Shown one piece after another: positions 46,546 through 58,142 of a DNA stretch of 64,000 nt. The notes under the pieces are model-generated. The model saw only the letters and a program-made list of their open reading frames with translations, was not told the DNA's origin and made no database searches. Source of the stretch: Viridothelium virens (Eukaryota > Ascomycota > Dothideomycetes > Trypetheliales > Trypetheliaceae); assembly GCA_010094025.1 (NCBI GenBank), contig ML991801.1, positions 124,001-188,000 on the forward strand. Direction: 5' to 3'. The translations under genes and the position numbers were made by a program. The stretch's first letter is position 1. The number at the start of each line of letters is the position of its first letter.

Positions 46546-47990
46546 GACAGAAGCTCAGACCTCTTCATTCACAGTCACGAGGCCGCCAAGCAGCGGCCTG
46601 CAGTCATTCAAGATTTACAAGTACGAATCAAGAGCTTCCCTCCTCGGAGGGGGCTCTGCAGACCCATCTTATCAGGCCTACGCTGGTGGAGGTTATCATG
46701 ACAGAGAAGGCTTTCCAACTGGTCCCTCTGTAAATACACACACAAGGAGATCGAAGATGTATATGCCAAACTCGCTCTGGACTTGGTCGTTCTTTGTGAC
46801 CGCGGCTGTCCAGGCTATCATTACATTATTTCTCGAAAGGTAGGTCGAAAGGCTTCATCTTCGATGAACATACGAGAATTGATGAACTGACTAACTCTTT
46901 CTAGCTATGTTTTCGGCAAATTCCAAGCTGATCTTAAGAACGGCGCCGAAAGCAAGACGACCCAAGCGAAGACGATCGTGACCTACCTTTCCCTCTTTAT
47001 CTTCGGTTTCCTGTACCAAATTGCCTTGGTATACGATGCCTTACGTTTACAAAACACCATTCAAGTCATTGGTCTATGCGCATACAACGTTGGTATGCTC
47101 ATATATGCGGCCGTGCAGGTCGGACAGATCAATGATGCCGTCGCGGGGTTGGGGCGGATGAATGATGTGGATCCGGCTCTCTGGCACGACGTTCGGCCGT
47201 ACTTGATCGCCGTACCGTGTGTCTTGGGTCTCGGGACAGTAGTCATGGCATTCCTAGCGTGGAAGCTTTATGATGAATTTGCGTGGAAGATATACAAACA
47301 CATCAGTGCCGACTTGCGACTCAAGAGAAGATATCTAGTATACCAGGTTCGTTGGTCCTGTCGCCAGCGTGGCTGGCCCCGTGCTGACATCGTTAGATCT
47401 ACATTGCCCTTTTGAAATTCGATTTTTTCTTTTTCCTAGGCTTCACAGTACAGTTTCTGGTAGTCGTACGGGGCACGACCAATGTGGAATTCTACCTTAC
47501 CATCGTGGCCGTTCCTGTCACCATCGCCGTCCTCTTCATGGCTGCATACTGGGTCCGCAAGGAAAATCGAGTCGGCATGGTGATAATTATTGTGAGTTGT
47601 CGCCTCCTGCTTATTCTCCTCCCATTCTTTTCCGACCACTTCTCGTCCTTTACGCTAACCTATCGCCACCGAAAACAGATCCTCTACTTCGGCGCCCTCG
47701 CATACTTCCTCTTCAAGCTCTTCCGCATGTATGGCCACTCAGAGCGCGTGCAAGACTACCTCCCTACTCGTCGCTCTCTCACAGTCTTTGCTATCATCAC
47801 TGTCCTTATGCTCGTCTCTACTATTGTCAACGCTGTCTGGTGCACCTACAATTTTAACAAAGGCCTCAAGCCGCATTTGGGGAGACACCAAACTCAGGGT
47901 AGTGAGGATAATAAGACATATCAGCAGGAATTTGGCATGCCGACTGTGAGTGGCAGTGGGCAGGGGCAAAGTCGAATGACTATTGACTGA
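46546..47990 (+). CDS. UPF0658 Golgi membrane protein, start unresolved
   Basis: A fungal multi-pass membrane protein of the UPF0658 family, placed in the Golgi in S. pombe; molecular role unknown. Exons in the supported part are ~46546-46839, 46905-47346, 47397-47591 and 47679-47990, with introns 65, 50 and 87 nt. From the in-frame ATG at 46757 it would be 343 residues with about seven membrane helices. However, the frame upstream of 46757 clearly continues family sequence (GLQSFKIYKYESRASLLGGG, then GGGYHDREGFPTGPSVNTHT), so the true start lies upstream, probably in a separate exon. YVFGKFQADLKNG, LALVYDALRLQN-like (IALVYDALRLQNTIQVIGLC) and DEFAWKIYKHISADLRLKRR are core markers. Confidence 0.82.
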
Positions 47991-48587
47991 TTTGGACAAT
48001 CCTGTGTGAATACTGGGAGAATTACGGAGTTTGGTTGGGAGAGTGGCATGCGCTGGCGCTCGGCAGGGAGAACCTGGGCGTTTTATAATGGATGGTTGAT
48101 TCGATACGGTCGATTGCTGAGGAAGTCAGCTGTGTGGGAAGTAGCCTTTCCGTGCCGAACCCATGGCGAGAAAGAGAGATTGCTTTCAATGTTGTTCCAT
48201 ACCCGGCTGAACCTAGAGATTGAAGTATCGATCTGGGGACGCCACTTGCTGCGAATCTATGTACATCATTACTCTAACGTCTTACGAATCAACTATTCTT
48301 AGGTTTTGGCGGAAATGCATATATACAAGACCATATGATGTGCTGCTTGGCCCATTCTGGGTATCGTTAACCAGTGCCGGATCCAGGTATTGCCAACCAA
48401 TCCCGAGCCCTATATACTCCTAATTGAGTAATTCTTGTTGTGCTTTGCATAGCTCTAGGGAAGTCTTTTCGTTACAGCGTCTCCGTCGAGCAACGTAGAT
48501 CGTCCCTTGTCAAGTCTCATCACAACAGGCCGAATTGCTCGATCGTATCCCATACGGATTTGACACTGCTGATCCTTTCCGATGTTT
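47991..48587. other. Intergenic region between convergent genes
   Basis: About 600 bases between the 3' ends of the UPF0658 and aldehyde dehydrogenase genes. Only short motif-free frames are present. Confidence 0.5.
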
Positions 48588-50093
48588 TCAGATCTTCGCG
48601 AACACTGTAGGCACTACTCCACTCGTGTCCACCAACGTACTTTTATTCCTCACCCATGCCTCAATCCCCCTCCTGCCGTTCTCTACTCCAACTCCACTCT
48701 TCTTCCACCCGCCCACGCTCATCTCCGCAGGGCTCTCTCCCCACGTATTCACCCATGTAATGCCGGCCTCCAGCTTCGCTATCACCTTATGTGCCAAGTT
48801 CAAGTCTTTTGTGAAGACTCCAGCCGCGAGACCATAGGGAGTTGCGTTGGCACGGGAGATGACTTCGGAGACGTCTGTGTAGGGCAGGATGGTCATGACT
48901 GGACCAAAGATTTCATCGCGGGTAATCAGCATGGTGTCAGTGCAATCAGTGAAGATGGTCGGCCTCACCCAGTATCCTTGTCGGAGTTCCTGGGATGTCG
49001 AAGATGGTAATTGCGGCTGGCCCAAGCCGCCGTAGATGAGTTTGGCTTTGTCAACGTCGATGCCGTGCTTGATATAGCTGGTCACTTTGTCGTAGTGAAC
49101 CTTTGAGACAAGTGGGCCGAAGTTGGTAGCAGGATCCATCAAGTCTCCCGGCCGTACAAACTCCATCTTCTCCAGCAACTGCTTCTCAAACGCTGGCAGC
49201 ATATCCCTTGGCACAAACACTCTCGTCCCATTCGTACACACCTGCCCTGTCGAAAAGAAATTCGCCATCATCGCCCCATCCACCGCCGCCTCCACATCCG
49301 CATCCGGTAGCACCACGCACGGCGATTTCCCCCCTAATTCCATCGTCACATACTTCATCCCCCCCACCGCACTCCCCGCTACCTTCTGCCCCGTCGCCAC
49401 CTGCCCCGTAAAGCTGACCTTCGCAATGTCATCATGCCTCGTCAGATACGCCCCGACCTCTCCGGCTCCTTGCACCACATTGAACACGCCAGGCGGCACC
49501 CCGGCCTCGGTATAGATCGCCGCCAGCGCCTCCGCATGGAGCGGCGTGAACTCCGACGGCTTATACACCATACAGTTACCGGCAGCAAGGCACGGTGCAC
49601 TCTTCCACAGCGCGATCTGGATCGGATAATTCCACGCGCCGATGCCGGCGCAGACGCCTAGAGGCGCCTTCGTTGTGTAAACCCAGGCGTCTTCGCGGAG
49701 CGGCGTGGTCTCGCCGTTGAGGCCGCCGCTGGCAACGAGGTTGGCGAAGTACTCGAGGACGTCGGCGCCGGTAACCACGTCGACGGTGCTGGTTTCCGAG
49801 AAGGGTTTCCCTGTGTCGAGGGTTTCTTGCTGCGCGAGGGCGTCGTTGCGGTCGCGCAGGAGCTGCACGGCGCGCAGCAGGATGCGGGCGCGAGCGAGGG
49901 CGGGAGTGGAGGACCAGGAGGGGAAGGCGGCGTGCGCGGAGGAGATGGCGGCGTTGATGTCGTTTTCGGAGGCGGATTGCACGTTGGCGATGGGTTGGGC
50001 GGTGGAGGGGTCGATGGTTTGGAAGGTGGTGGAGGAGGTTGCGGGCTGGGGTTTGCCGTTGTAGTAAAGTGAAACTTCTCTGAGACTGGCCAT
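48588..50093 (-). CDS. Betaine aldehyde dehydrogenase
   Basis: An intronless 501-residue NAD(P)-dependent aldehyde dehydrogenase, probably converting betaine aldehyde to glycine betaine in choline use and osmoprotection. Start MASLREVSLYYNGKPQPATS at ATG 50093. Landmarks are GIGAWNYPIQIALWKSAPCL, YKPSEFTPLHA, the coenzyme loop SFTGQVATGQKVAGSA, the catalytic-base segment VTMELGGKSPCVVLP and the nucleophile in FFSTGQVCTNGTRVFV. FGPVMTILPY and NTWGESPAEMSVGGWKKSGV follow. The N-terminal region and the VNTWGESPAEM block match fungal betaine aldehyde dehydrogenases best. No choline oxidase is in the window, so the pathway link is inferred. No peroxisomal tag is seen at the end (VFAKI). Confidence 0.9.
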   Translation of the reverse strand: MASLREVSLYYNGKPQPATSSTTFQTIDPSTAQPIANVQSASENDINAAISSAHAAFPSWSSTPALARARILLRAVQLLRDRNDALAQQETLDTGKPFSETSTVDVVTGADVLEYFANLVASGGLNGETTPLREDAWVYTTKAPLGVCAGIGAWNYPIQIALWKSAPCLAAGNCMVYKPSEFTPLHAEALAAIYTEAGVPPGVFNVVQGAGEVGAYLTRHDDIAKVSFTGQVATGQKVAGSAVGGMKYVTMELGGKSPCVVLPDADVEAAVDGAMMANFFSTGQVCTNGTRVFVPRDMLPAFEKQLLEKMEFVRPGDLMDPATNFGPLVSKVHYDKVTSYIKHGIDVDKAKLIYGGLGQPQLPSSTSQELRQGYWVRPTIFTDCTDTMLITRDEIFGPVMTILPYTDVSEVISRANATPYGLAAGVFTKDLNLAHKVIAKLEAGITWVNTWGESPAEMSVGGWKKSGVGVENGRRGIEAWVRNKSTLVDTSGVVPTVFAKI

Positions 50094-51086
50094 GATTCTG
50101 AAAATAGAGCGGAGAGTCTACAATATAAAAAGATTGAACCGCGTTGATTTCGCTATTCAATTCATGAACAGCATAAAGCTGCCGCTTTTTTTCATGAGAG
50201 CTTTCAAGTGCGGACCAAAACAATACCTGCGGGGCAACTTTTTTCTTCACCGCCTAGTTCTGCCAGCTGGATTGATTCCTCCTGGAGAACACCGAGTGTT
50301 AATGAGTACTCCGTATATAGAACACCGTGAACACGATCACGCGTTGACACCCAGTCACCCGGTGACCTGAACCCCTAAAACGCGCCCCTGGTTCGATTCC
50401 TGATAGATGACTCGAATTCGAATAATAAAGGCACGGTCTCAACTCATCCTACCCAACTTCCTGATAGCCCAAAAAAATGTAGGATATCGCAAGGAGTGAA
50501 ATAATAATAAGCAGTAAAGTAGGAGACCTAAGGGGCAAAACTGCAGACTGGGGAGCCCGCAGAAACACCGCCAGGGAACCCCAGGGCATTTTTTAGTAGT
50601 TGAGTCAGGACCCCAATCACAGGTTTGTATCACAGCCATTGCGCACTCAACCAATACACCATTTGCCCCCTGTTAAAAGTTAGAAATAAAAGAATAGAAC
50701 ATCTATACTCATATCTACCAGCATCGGAGTTGACCAATTGAGTGATGGCAAGCATGGCTGGGGCAAAGGGTGTCTAGAGGTAAAATTATTATGTTAGCTT
50801 CACAGATAAACTTACCAGACTAGGTGGCATTTCCCAGCATATCAGTCGACCATGCAATTCCCAGTCACTCTTCGAGGGTTCTTACATATGGCACTTTTCA
50901 TAAAGACCACGCTTAGTGACTTACGCTTGTTATAGGTCGGGCGACACCGTACTCCTTACAGATTATATGATAAGGTCATGGTTCTATGCTCTATTTGATC
51001 TGTGACGAAAGCATGGAACGCTCAAGAACTGCAATAACACGTAGAAGGTGGAGCGCTTTTGAGATGCAGAAACAGCCTCCTTGTGC
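50094..51086. other. Intergenic region containing a SINE-like sequence
   Basis: About 990 bases between the aldehyde dehydrogenase start and the transporter stop. Apart from the tRNA-promoter-like element at about 50450-50675, I see no gene. Confidence 0.5.
50450..50675 (-). mobile_element. Candidate tRNA-derived SINE
   Basis: On the minus strand an A-box-like TGGTGTATTGG (50661-50651) is followed 49 nt later by a B-box-like GGTCCTGACTC (50612-50602), the arrangement of an internal RNA polymerase III promoter. The sequence between does not fold into a functional tRNA: the acceptor arm does not pair. A non-tRNA body of roughly 130-150 nt follows, containing a TTATTATTATT run. This is the layout of a fungal tRNA-derived SINE. 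Ends are approximate; no target-site duplication was identified, and copy number cannot be judged here. Confidence 0.4.
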
Positions 51087-53261
51087 TCAAGACGGATCGA
51101 TAGCGTACTTGCTATGCTTCCTAATCCTATGCCCATATTTATAAAATACGTAAGGGATCGGTACTAATACAGCACTGATACAGCCCAGCACAGTGAGCGT
51201 GTAGTGGACACCTAGGTTCTCGTACATCGGAATCCCGACGATGATCATCTAGATGTTCCTGGTAAGCCATATAACTCTTCTAGGGTGTCTCTTTGGCGAA
51301 AGGATAAAACTTACTCCTCCAGCAGCCATATATCGAATCAACGTCACGGAAGCCAGCGCTGAAGCCGCAAATGTCTCGTACGAGTCGATGACGTACTGGT
51401 AACTACTGATGAAAACACAGAGAATACCATAACCGAAGAGTACACTTGCCGCGAGAGGGCTCCATATCGAGATCGTGCTCTATACTTTGAATCAGAACTT
51501 GGATCAAGAAGGGGGCATTGTAGGAGGGCATCTGACATCGCTAGTCCAGCCCATCCAGAAGAGCGATATGGTGATGGCAGGTGCTCCAAGCATCGCGAAC
51601 CAGAGTCGGAATTCCGGAGGCAGGCGGCTACCACCCTGTTCTTTGACCTTAGCCAAGTCGCGCTTTGCCCAGCGATAAATGAGCGGGACGAGTGCAGATG
51701 CGCCGAAAAGGCCAACAGCCTATGCCAGTCAATAAAGTTGCCAAGGAGAAGATGTCGGGAAACCACATACAATACCTGCGAAACAGAGTCCCGTGACACC
51801 TTGAGAGGTGTGGTGTATCTCCTCGAAAATGTACGTGTATCCGTCAAAGAAAGTAAACAGCACAATATACACCACGGTCAAATACAGCGCCACCAAAATC
51901 ACGATCGGCTCCTGGAAAGTCAACAAAAACGGCCGATAAAGCGCGCGCCTCAACCTCGCCAGAAACCCTTCGTCCCTAATCTCCATCTCCGCCCTGTACC
52001 TCTCATCCCCAGTCACCCTCCTCAAATGCGCCGCCTTCCACTTCAACAACACGCCCGGATACGTTTCCGGCAGCAACAGACACACCAAGCCCAGCACCAA
52101 CCCCGACATGATCAGCGTGACCCACTCGGTCCAGCGCCAGCTGACGAGCGAACTCTGCGCGATGAAGCCGCCGATGATGGGCCCCACGATGGGACCGGTG
52201 AAGGCGGCGTTGGCGAAGATGGGGAAGGCGTAGACGCGTTCCATGGGCGACCAGAGATCCGAGAGCGAGCCGCCAGCGCAGGTGAGCGGGGTGGAGCCGA
52301 AGAAGCCTGCGAGGAAACGGAAGGTTAGTTGGGGGCCGATGGAGGGCGCGAGGCCGGACGCCATGATGAAGAGCATATAGAGGGTGAGGGTGGAGATGTA
52401 GACGGGGTTGCGGCCGAGGGTTTCAGAGAGCTGGAGAAGAGAAGGAGGTTTGTTAGGAAATCTTTGGTTGTTTTTTTTGGTTGGGAGGGGGCCAATGGGT
52501 AGTTGGAAGGAGACCTACGGGACCGGCGAACAAGGCGCCTGCGCCAAATCCTATGAGGTACAGACCTGATGTGGAAGATGAGTCTTTGCGGGATGCCCTC
52601 TCGCAGCAGAGCGGAGAGACAGACCAGTTGCCATACTTTCCACCACCTCGCTCACACCAAATTCCTTCGCTGCTGGGTCTAGTATTGATGAGTCGATTGC
52701 GCTGGCAACTCCAACCACGAAGCCGATGCTAGCAACCATGAAGGTGACCACGAATCGCCTGGTGCGGCTCCAATTATGCGGATTCAATGGGTCCTGTTCA
52801 CTTTCATAGCCTACCACAAAGACTTGACCGCTTCCTCCATCACGGGTGCTTCGATCTCGCACATGGACGCCCGTCAACGCAAGACCCATTGCGGTATGCT
52901 CACTATATTTCGAATGAGATGTCGCAATTCGATTGAGCTGGTCTCGAAGATCACCATCTGGATCGACTTCCTCTGGGTCTGGTATTGAGTCTTCTTTTTC
53001 TTCTGCTGGTTCATCCCTCAGAACGTTTTCTGGGGGAGAAGCTGAAGGCCGAGGTTCTGCCTTTTCGAGGTCTTTCTCCTCTTCCTGATCCTTGCGGCCG
53101 CGACTTGAGGAGGAGGAACTCCCGGATGTTTCTTGCTGCCGTCTTGGATTCTGGCTCACTTCATGATTTCCCCGAATCAATGCTGCAGCTTTAGTCTGAT
53201 CGCGAGCATGCTGAGTCTGGACTGCTGCGCCGAAGCGTCGGTACTGCAGAAACGACTGCAT
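51087..53261 (-). CDS. MFS multidrug/polyamine transporter (DHA1)
   Basis: Plasma-membrane proton antiporter. Six exons: 53261-52625, 52565-52519, 52430-51771, 51719-51537, 51479-51315 and 51248-51087, total 617 residues; introns 51-88 nt, with one exon of 47 nt. The start MQSFLQYRRFGAAVQTQHAR is a block shared by fungal members. A long hydrophilic N-terminus of about 170 residues is acidic and Ser-rich. The transport domain begins after PLNPHNWSRTRRFVVTFMVA. EVVESMATGLYLIGFGAGAL and GPLSETLGRNPVY span the small exons. SLSDLWSPMERVYAFPIFAN is the conserved loop, and SWRWTEWVTLIMSGLVLG follows. YQYVIDSYETFAASALAS in the penultimate exon is diagnostic. Resembles Tpo1/Flu1-type exporters; substrate unknown. 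Confidence 0.92.
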
Positions 53262-53984
53262 GTTGATTGTATGCGGGCCTGAGTCTCTGCCAGCTGTCTC
53301 TGGAGTAGGACCGCCAGGTACGGCAGTCGCCACGAAAGAATGCCATAGTGACTGCCGTCCTCCGAGAATCGGCTAAAGTAACAATCGAATTATTGTTGAA
53401 TGACGTATTGATGTTCAAGTTGTTATCTGATAGTTAGCTAAAAGTCCACTAGTCAGTACAAGGGATGTCAATAATGCGTGAAGGCTCCGGAAAACGGCAC
53501 AATTCCGCTGACGTCGCTACTAGGTAGCCAGGTACTTGTGGAGATCTCGTACAGGCGGCTCGTGGTGAGACGTACCCCTGTTCATTGTGTCAACGGCCAA
53601 ACCTCGGCGCAATGATCATCAGGTACAAAGGTAAATCATGCCGAAAATCGAAGAACTGTTTCTTCCAGTCTTATTCGAACTGACATCGATTTTCTATTTG
53701 TTGAATACTTGATGTTCTCCACGAATGTGAGCAGTTTGAGCGTTCTCTCATGTATTTACAGAGCCGCAAAACCGAACGTACCTCGTCCAAGTACGACCGC
53801 CTGACTACAACGCCACTGTAGTATGCAAAGAGGTGCGATTGTCCGAAGCTCCACTCCAAGACCTACATGATGGGTCTTTCCATGAGCCCGCCATCCATTT
53901 CTCCCCAGCTCCTACTGAAAGACAAAGTCCACGTCCAATAGTCGAAATGCATCGATTGACTCCCGGGGAAACATGCATCACACG
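53262..53984. other. Intergenic region, no gene seen
   Basis: About 720 bases between the transporter start and the Gid1 stop. It holds the transporter promoter and Gid1 3' sequence. Only short frames without motifs occur. Confidence 0.5.
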
Positions 53985-56275
53985 CTATCGAGATGGATCA
54001 TCTCGCAATATATCTTCCCGAATGTTGATGAACGCCCCAGCACCACCACTGTTGCTCAGTTCGCTGACGAGTGCTTCGCTTTGCTTGTATACTCGCTCCA
54101 ACGCGGCGGACGAGGATTTGCCTAGCGAAACAAGGATGGCGCTGTTGAGCTCTTCTGCCACTGGAACCCGACCGCTAACCTCCAATAACGAGGCGAGATT
54201 TGATTGCGTCGCGTCGGTGTAAGCAATCAGAGCAAATGTGTCTTGTAGTGCCTTCTGCACTTCTCTCCTGGGGTCACTGCTGAATTCAGAGTTGAGTTCT
54301 TGGCCATATTCAATGGTTTCTCGTGTCAGTGAAGAGTACTTGGCATTCGTGTCGGAACCTTCGGTGTCCATAGAATCCCAATTGTCGGTATCCCCACTGA
54401 AGTGACTGTCCACATCCATTTCCTGCGGTAGAGCGTTTTTTCCCTTCCTCGAGAAGCCATTTGGAGCAGGTTTCCTTGGAAAAGTACTAGCACTGGAAAG
54501 CATGCTGCACGTTCTAATCATTTCAATGAACTTTCGGCAGCGTAGCTTAAAGTAGATATTTTCATTGTCGCGGAGCACAGATGGATAATACGCACTGGTG
54601 AGCTTCAGAGCTTGGTCAATGTCTCCCTCTAGAATCGAGGCTCTGATCTCTACACCTTGTCAGTCCGTATCTTGGTAGAAGGAGAACAGATGTCTCACGT
54701 TGTCGGTGGATTGCATCAACGTCTTCCTCTGGATCGTTACCACGAACGCCTTGACTGATGTTCGTTTTGAGTAATCGTGATTCGTCTCTGACCTCTTCAG
54801 CGAATGCTTTGGCTGTCTCAACATAACCATCGTGAGCCAGGAACTGTGCGATTAGTTCCTGAATCAATGCTGACTCATCGAATGGGGAATGTAGTGTGGA
54901 CGTATTTGCTTTGCTGATCTCTTCTCTAATAATAGCTTTCTCATCCTGGGGAGTAAAGGCTTAGCATCGCATCGTGGCTAACGTCCGAGTTGATCAAGTA
55001 CGGCCACTTACTCTCATCATACCATCAATATCGAAGACAAATGGCTTGTCCCCAAAATTCACCTGCAGGTAGTCACCGGCCTTCTTCATTCCAACTGATG
55101 GATAGTAAGGCTTGTCGCGACCTATGTCATTGAATGCAGTGCCTGAATGATCATCAGTCACGGACAAGATAATTGACGGGGCTGCATACCAAGATTCACT
55201 CCATTCTTCGTGAAGAACGCTGAACCAGTGCGAAAGTTGACACCACAACCAATGACATCACCATTGGCAAATCTTGGTCCATAGTCTCTGCCGGATGGAG
55301 TGCAACGAAAAATGTAGCCGTCGTCGCTATGGTAGGCCCACGAATGTTCCTCCCATCCCGGTAACTTATTAAGAATGACCTTGCGAGCTGAGAAACCGAT
55401 TCCAATGAGTCTAAGAAAAGTCAGAGGAATCATTCGAAGGGACTAGATGTTCAAGCCTACGCCTCTTTTCCTCTAGAGTGTATTGTCGTTTCGTAGTAAT
55501 AGATCCCACACTCCCTCGGCATGGGATGATCTGCCCTTACAGCTGCAGCCTCGTCGGTGCCCTTGCTCGATCCCGTCAAACGGACGTGTAATCCGTCACC
55601 CGTAATTTCTAGCCCTGCCCACTTGTCGATATCGCTCCATCTGGAAGGGAGTTGTGATACGCTGTCGTCTACCGTAAACGGAGGCGCCCTTTCAATGACG
55701 TCCTGTGTTATTCCACGATGTGATGTATTCATCTTACTGAGGTTGCTGTTGCTAGGACTGGCAGAGAGAGAACCACCGTTACCTCCATTGCTTGACCGAG
55801 CTTCTCGTTGAGCAGCCGCTTTCGCTCTTTGTGATGCCTCCACTTGCTCTAAATACCGTGTGCCCCGCAGATATGAGGGCGCAAGAAGCGGAAAAGGAGA
55901 TTCTTGATTCGACAAGCCCATTGTCCGGGATAAGGCGTCCAACGATCCCATCGTGTTGTGTGAAGAAATACCACCTCTTGATAAAGATCCTAATAGCCCC
56001 TGGCTCTCTAACTGTCGCGAATCTGTGTCAAAGCCTCGCGAGGGGTTTCGTGAGTGATTCCGAGAATTGGAGTGTTGAGGATGGCTTGGTGCACCAGGGG
56101 TTGCCGTCCAAGGCGATGTATTGGATCGAAGAGGTTGAGGAGAGTTGTTTACGTTTCCAGAAACGACTGAAGCGTACGAGGTCCTTCCTAGAGATCCACG
56201 ACTATTACCAGGTGCATTTGGATGGCTTTGCGTAGGTGGACCACCGGAGGACCCATGAGGGAGCGAATTCGTCAT
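53985..56275 (-). CDS. GID/CTLH E3 ligase subunit Gid1/Vid30 (RanBPM type)
   Basis: Scaffold of the GID ubiquitin ligase that degrades gluconeogenic enzymes. Exons 56275-55461, 55410-55190, 55142-55012, 54945-54699 and 54649-53985, total 692 residues; introns 47-66 nt. The disordered N-terminus has RTSYASVVSGNVNN. The SPRY domain starts near residue 220 (LPSRWSDIDKWAGLEITGDG, CGIYYYETTIHSRGKE, IGIGFSARKVILNKLPGWEE, HSWAYHSDDGYIF, NFRTGSAFFTKNGVNLG). The LisH motif ALIQELIAQFLAHDGYVETA and the CTLH segment IRASILEGDIDQALKLTSAY follow, then a CRA domain ending with REDILRDDPSR. Domain order and length are those of fungal Vid30/RanBP9. Confidence 0.94.
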
Positions 56276-57175
56276 GTCGCAAGCAACACTCACAAATCTT
56301 AAATTGGCGTCGCTGGTAAGATAGAATCCTCTTAGAGTACTGCTTTCACGACTCTCACGTCCGCAGCTTTGCCGGATGCAAGCGTGTTTAGTATGCCCTG
56401 GTAGCGAACGCGTTGAAGGCTCGGTAGTAAGGAGTAAACGGATCAAAGCGGCTATCAAACTCTAGCCAGCTCAGGGCGTTCCCCGCTGGTTTGCAGTCAT
56501 TCCGGCATAATTTGACTGTATCATAGCCTCCAAGATGGAATCCTTGCTGATGCTGCAATCTTGTCAGCAATCGAATGTGGTGGCGATTCGAGTGTATAGG
56601 GCGTTCGGCATGTGGTTGTCTCAAGGTGGGTGGAGCTTGCGAGCTTGGTGGATGACATCCAAGCCCGACGGAGGGGTACTTCACTGCCGCGTCACAACAT
56701 TGGCGAATGGGCTGTGCCAGGTCACGAACCTATCGCAGATTCGATTCTGATGAATGCAAATAACGAGGAGTATGACCTTTGCTGCTAGGTAACACAGAAA
56801 TGTCCTGAAAGAATCTAATATTTATACAATCATCCCGAGGGTTCAAGCCAGATCGAGACATTCGCCGGTCACGCGAGTTGAACAGCTGCCCCAATACATG
56901 TACAAAGCTCCCATCCTCCTAAATCCTGTAGAGACAAGAGTACGCTCCGGTGCCTGAAATACCATTTGAATGCACAGAAAATCCTCCCAATGCAGAAGCG
57001 CTTCTCATGGCGACCACCATAACTCCATCGACCTATCCACTTCAGTACTTTTAGTGCTACCTGCAATGCTACTAGCACCTGTCAACTCCATTAAGTATCG
57101 CGGCCTTATCATTGCGGAAGAGATATAAATTGAGAATCGGTCCGACAGATGACATGTGCCAGATAGATTACGTCC
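56276..57175. other. Intergenic region, no gene seen
   Basis: About 900 bases between the Gid1 start and the Ies4 stop. The Gid1 reading frame stays open upstream to about 56458, so a longer N-terminus is possible but not needed. No other gene is supported. Confidence 0.5.
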
Positions 57176-58142
57176 TCAGGCTACTTCCATGGGAATGGGA
57201 GAGCTGGCCAGGTGATGTGAGCCGTCTGGTGCAGCATCGAGTCCCGTTGTGCCATTCTCACTTGCCATTGCACTGCTTTCGAATTTCGCTTTGACTTCAC
57301 TGGAGTCGGCAGAATCACTCTTCGATTCGCTGCTGGGAAGAGCGGATACTCTTTGCGGCGCTCGCCATGTGCCCACATTCCAGAGTACACCCGTAAAGCT
57401 CTTCAACTGAAAGGGTTTGCGCTCCCATTTGCGGCATGGTTTGCCAGAACGGTCAAGGGCCCGTAGTTGAGCGTTGATGGCACCTTGATTGGCCTTGGGA
57501 CCGAGCTTGTGAGGCGCTATAGGCGCGACGCTTGCAAACGGTCCTCCGTTTGGAGTAGCACCTCCGTGGTCGATTGTGCCGTCTGGTCTGATAGTCGTCG
57601 TTAGCAATCGCAGGGAATACAGGGTTAACGAGGCAGGAAGGATCGGGGAAGCTTTAGTAGAGAAATGACCAGAGAAATGGCTAGAGAAATATTCAGTGCC
57701 TTGCATTGTGCACTTACAGTCGAGGTTTCTTCTTAGGACCTGGCTTCCCCCTCGGCTTCGGTTGTCCATCTGCCATCATACCAGCGCCTCTCTTCGCTCC
57801 CGGTTTCGGTCCTGGAATACCCTTCTTCTTTGATCCGTTGGATGGGACAGTCAAACTATTCCCATCGGTCGCTGGTGTAGACGTAGTCGGGCCAGGTGTA
57901 GCATTGGATTCTGAGACTGCTTCGTTTGTAGGAGGGTCCGCAGCTGGAGGAGCGGCTTCTGCGGTCGAAGGGGTGGATGAGGTAGCACGTGAAGGTTTGC
58001 TATCCGCGGATCGGGGTGGTGGCTCGAATTGTGCTAAAAGCTTGCTGCTCAGACTGAGTTTGACGATTTTGCTCTTCTTTGAGCCCTTGGTAGAGGATTT
58101 TGTCACCGCCGGCGACGAAGAGACCCGAGTCGAGGTTGCCAT
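57176..58142 (-). CDS. ies4: INO80 chromatin-remodelling complex subunit Ies4
   Basis: A small nuclear subunit of the INO80 nucleosome remodeller. Exons 58142-57718 and 57587-57176 joined by a 130-nt intron within KKPRL|PDGTIDHGG, total 278 residues. The N-terminal half has SKIVKLSLSSKLLAQFEPPP, the short conserved Ies4 start, then a Ser/Thr/Pro linker. GIPGPKPGAKRG and GKPGPKKKPRL are basic, AT-hook-like. The second half has HKLGPKANQGAINAQLRALD and RSGKPCRKWERKPFQLKSFT, with GVLWNVGTWRAP, matching the fungal Ies4 domain (formerly DUF1711). The C-terminal ~60 residues are variable. Confidence 0.88.

Noticed and set aside
49576-50250. Minus-strand Arg-rich 224-codon frame
   Set aside because: Alternate frame of the aldehyde dehydrogenase, without motifs.
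50360-50410. B-box-like ggttcgattcc suggesting a tRNA gene on the plus strand
   Set aside because: The would-be T stem pairs at only three of five positions, and no A box, anticodon arm or acceptor stem is found upstream.
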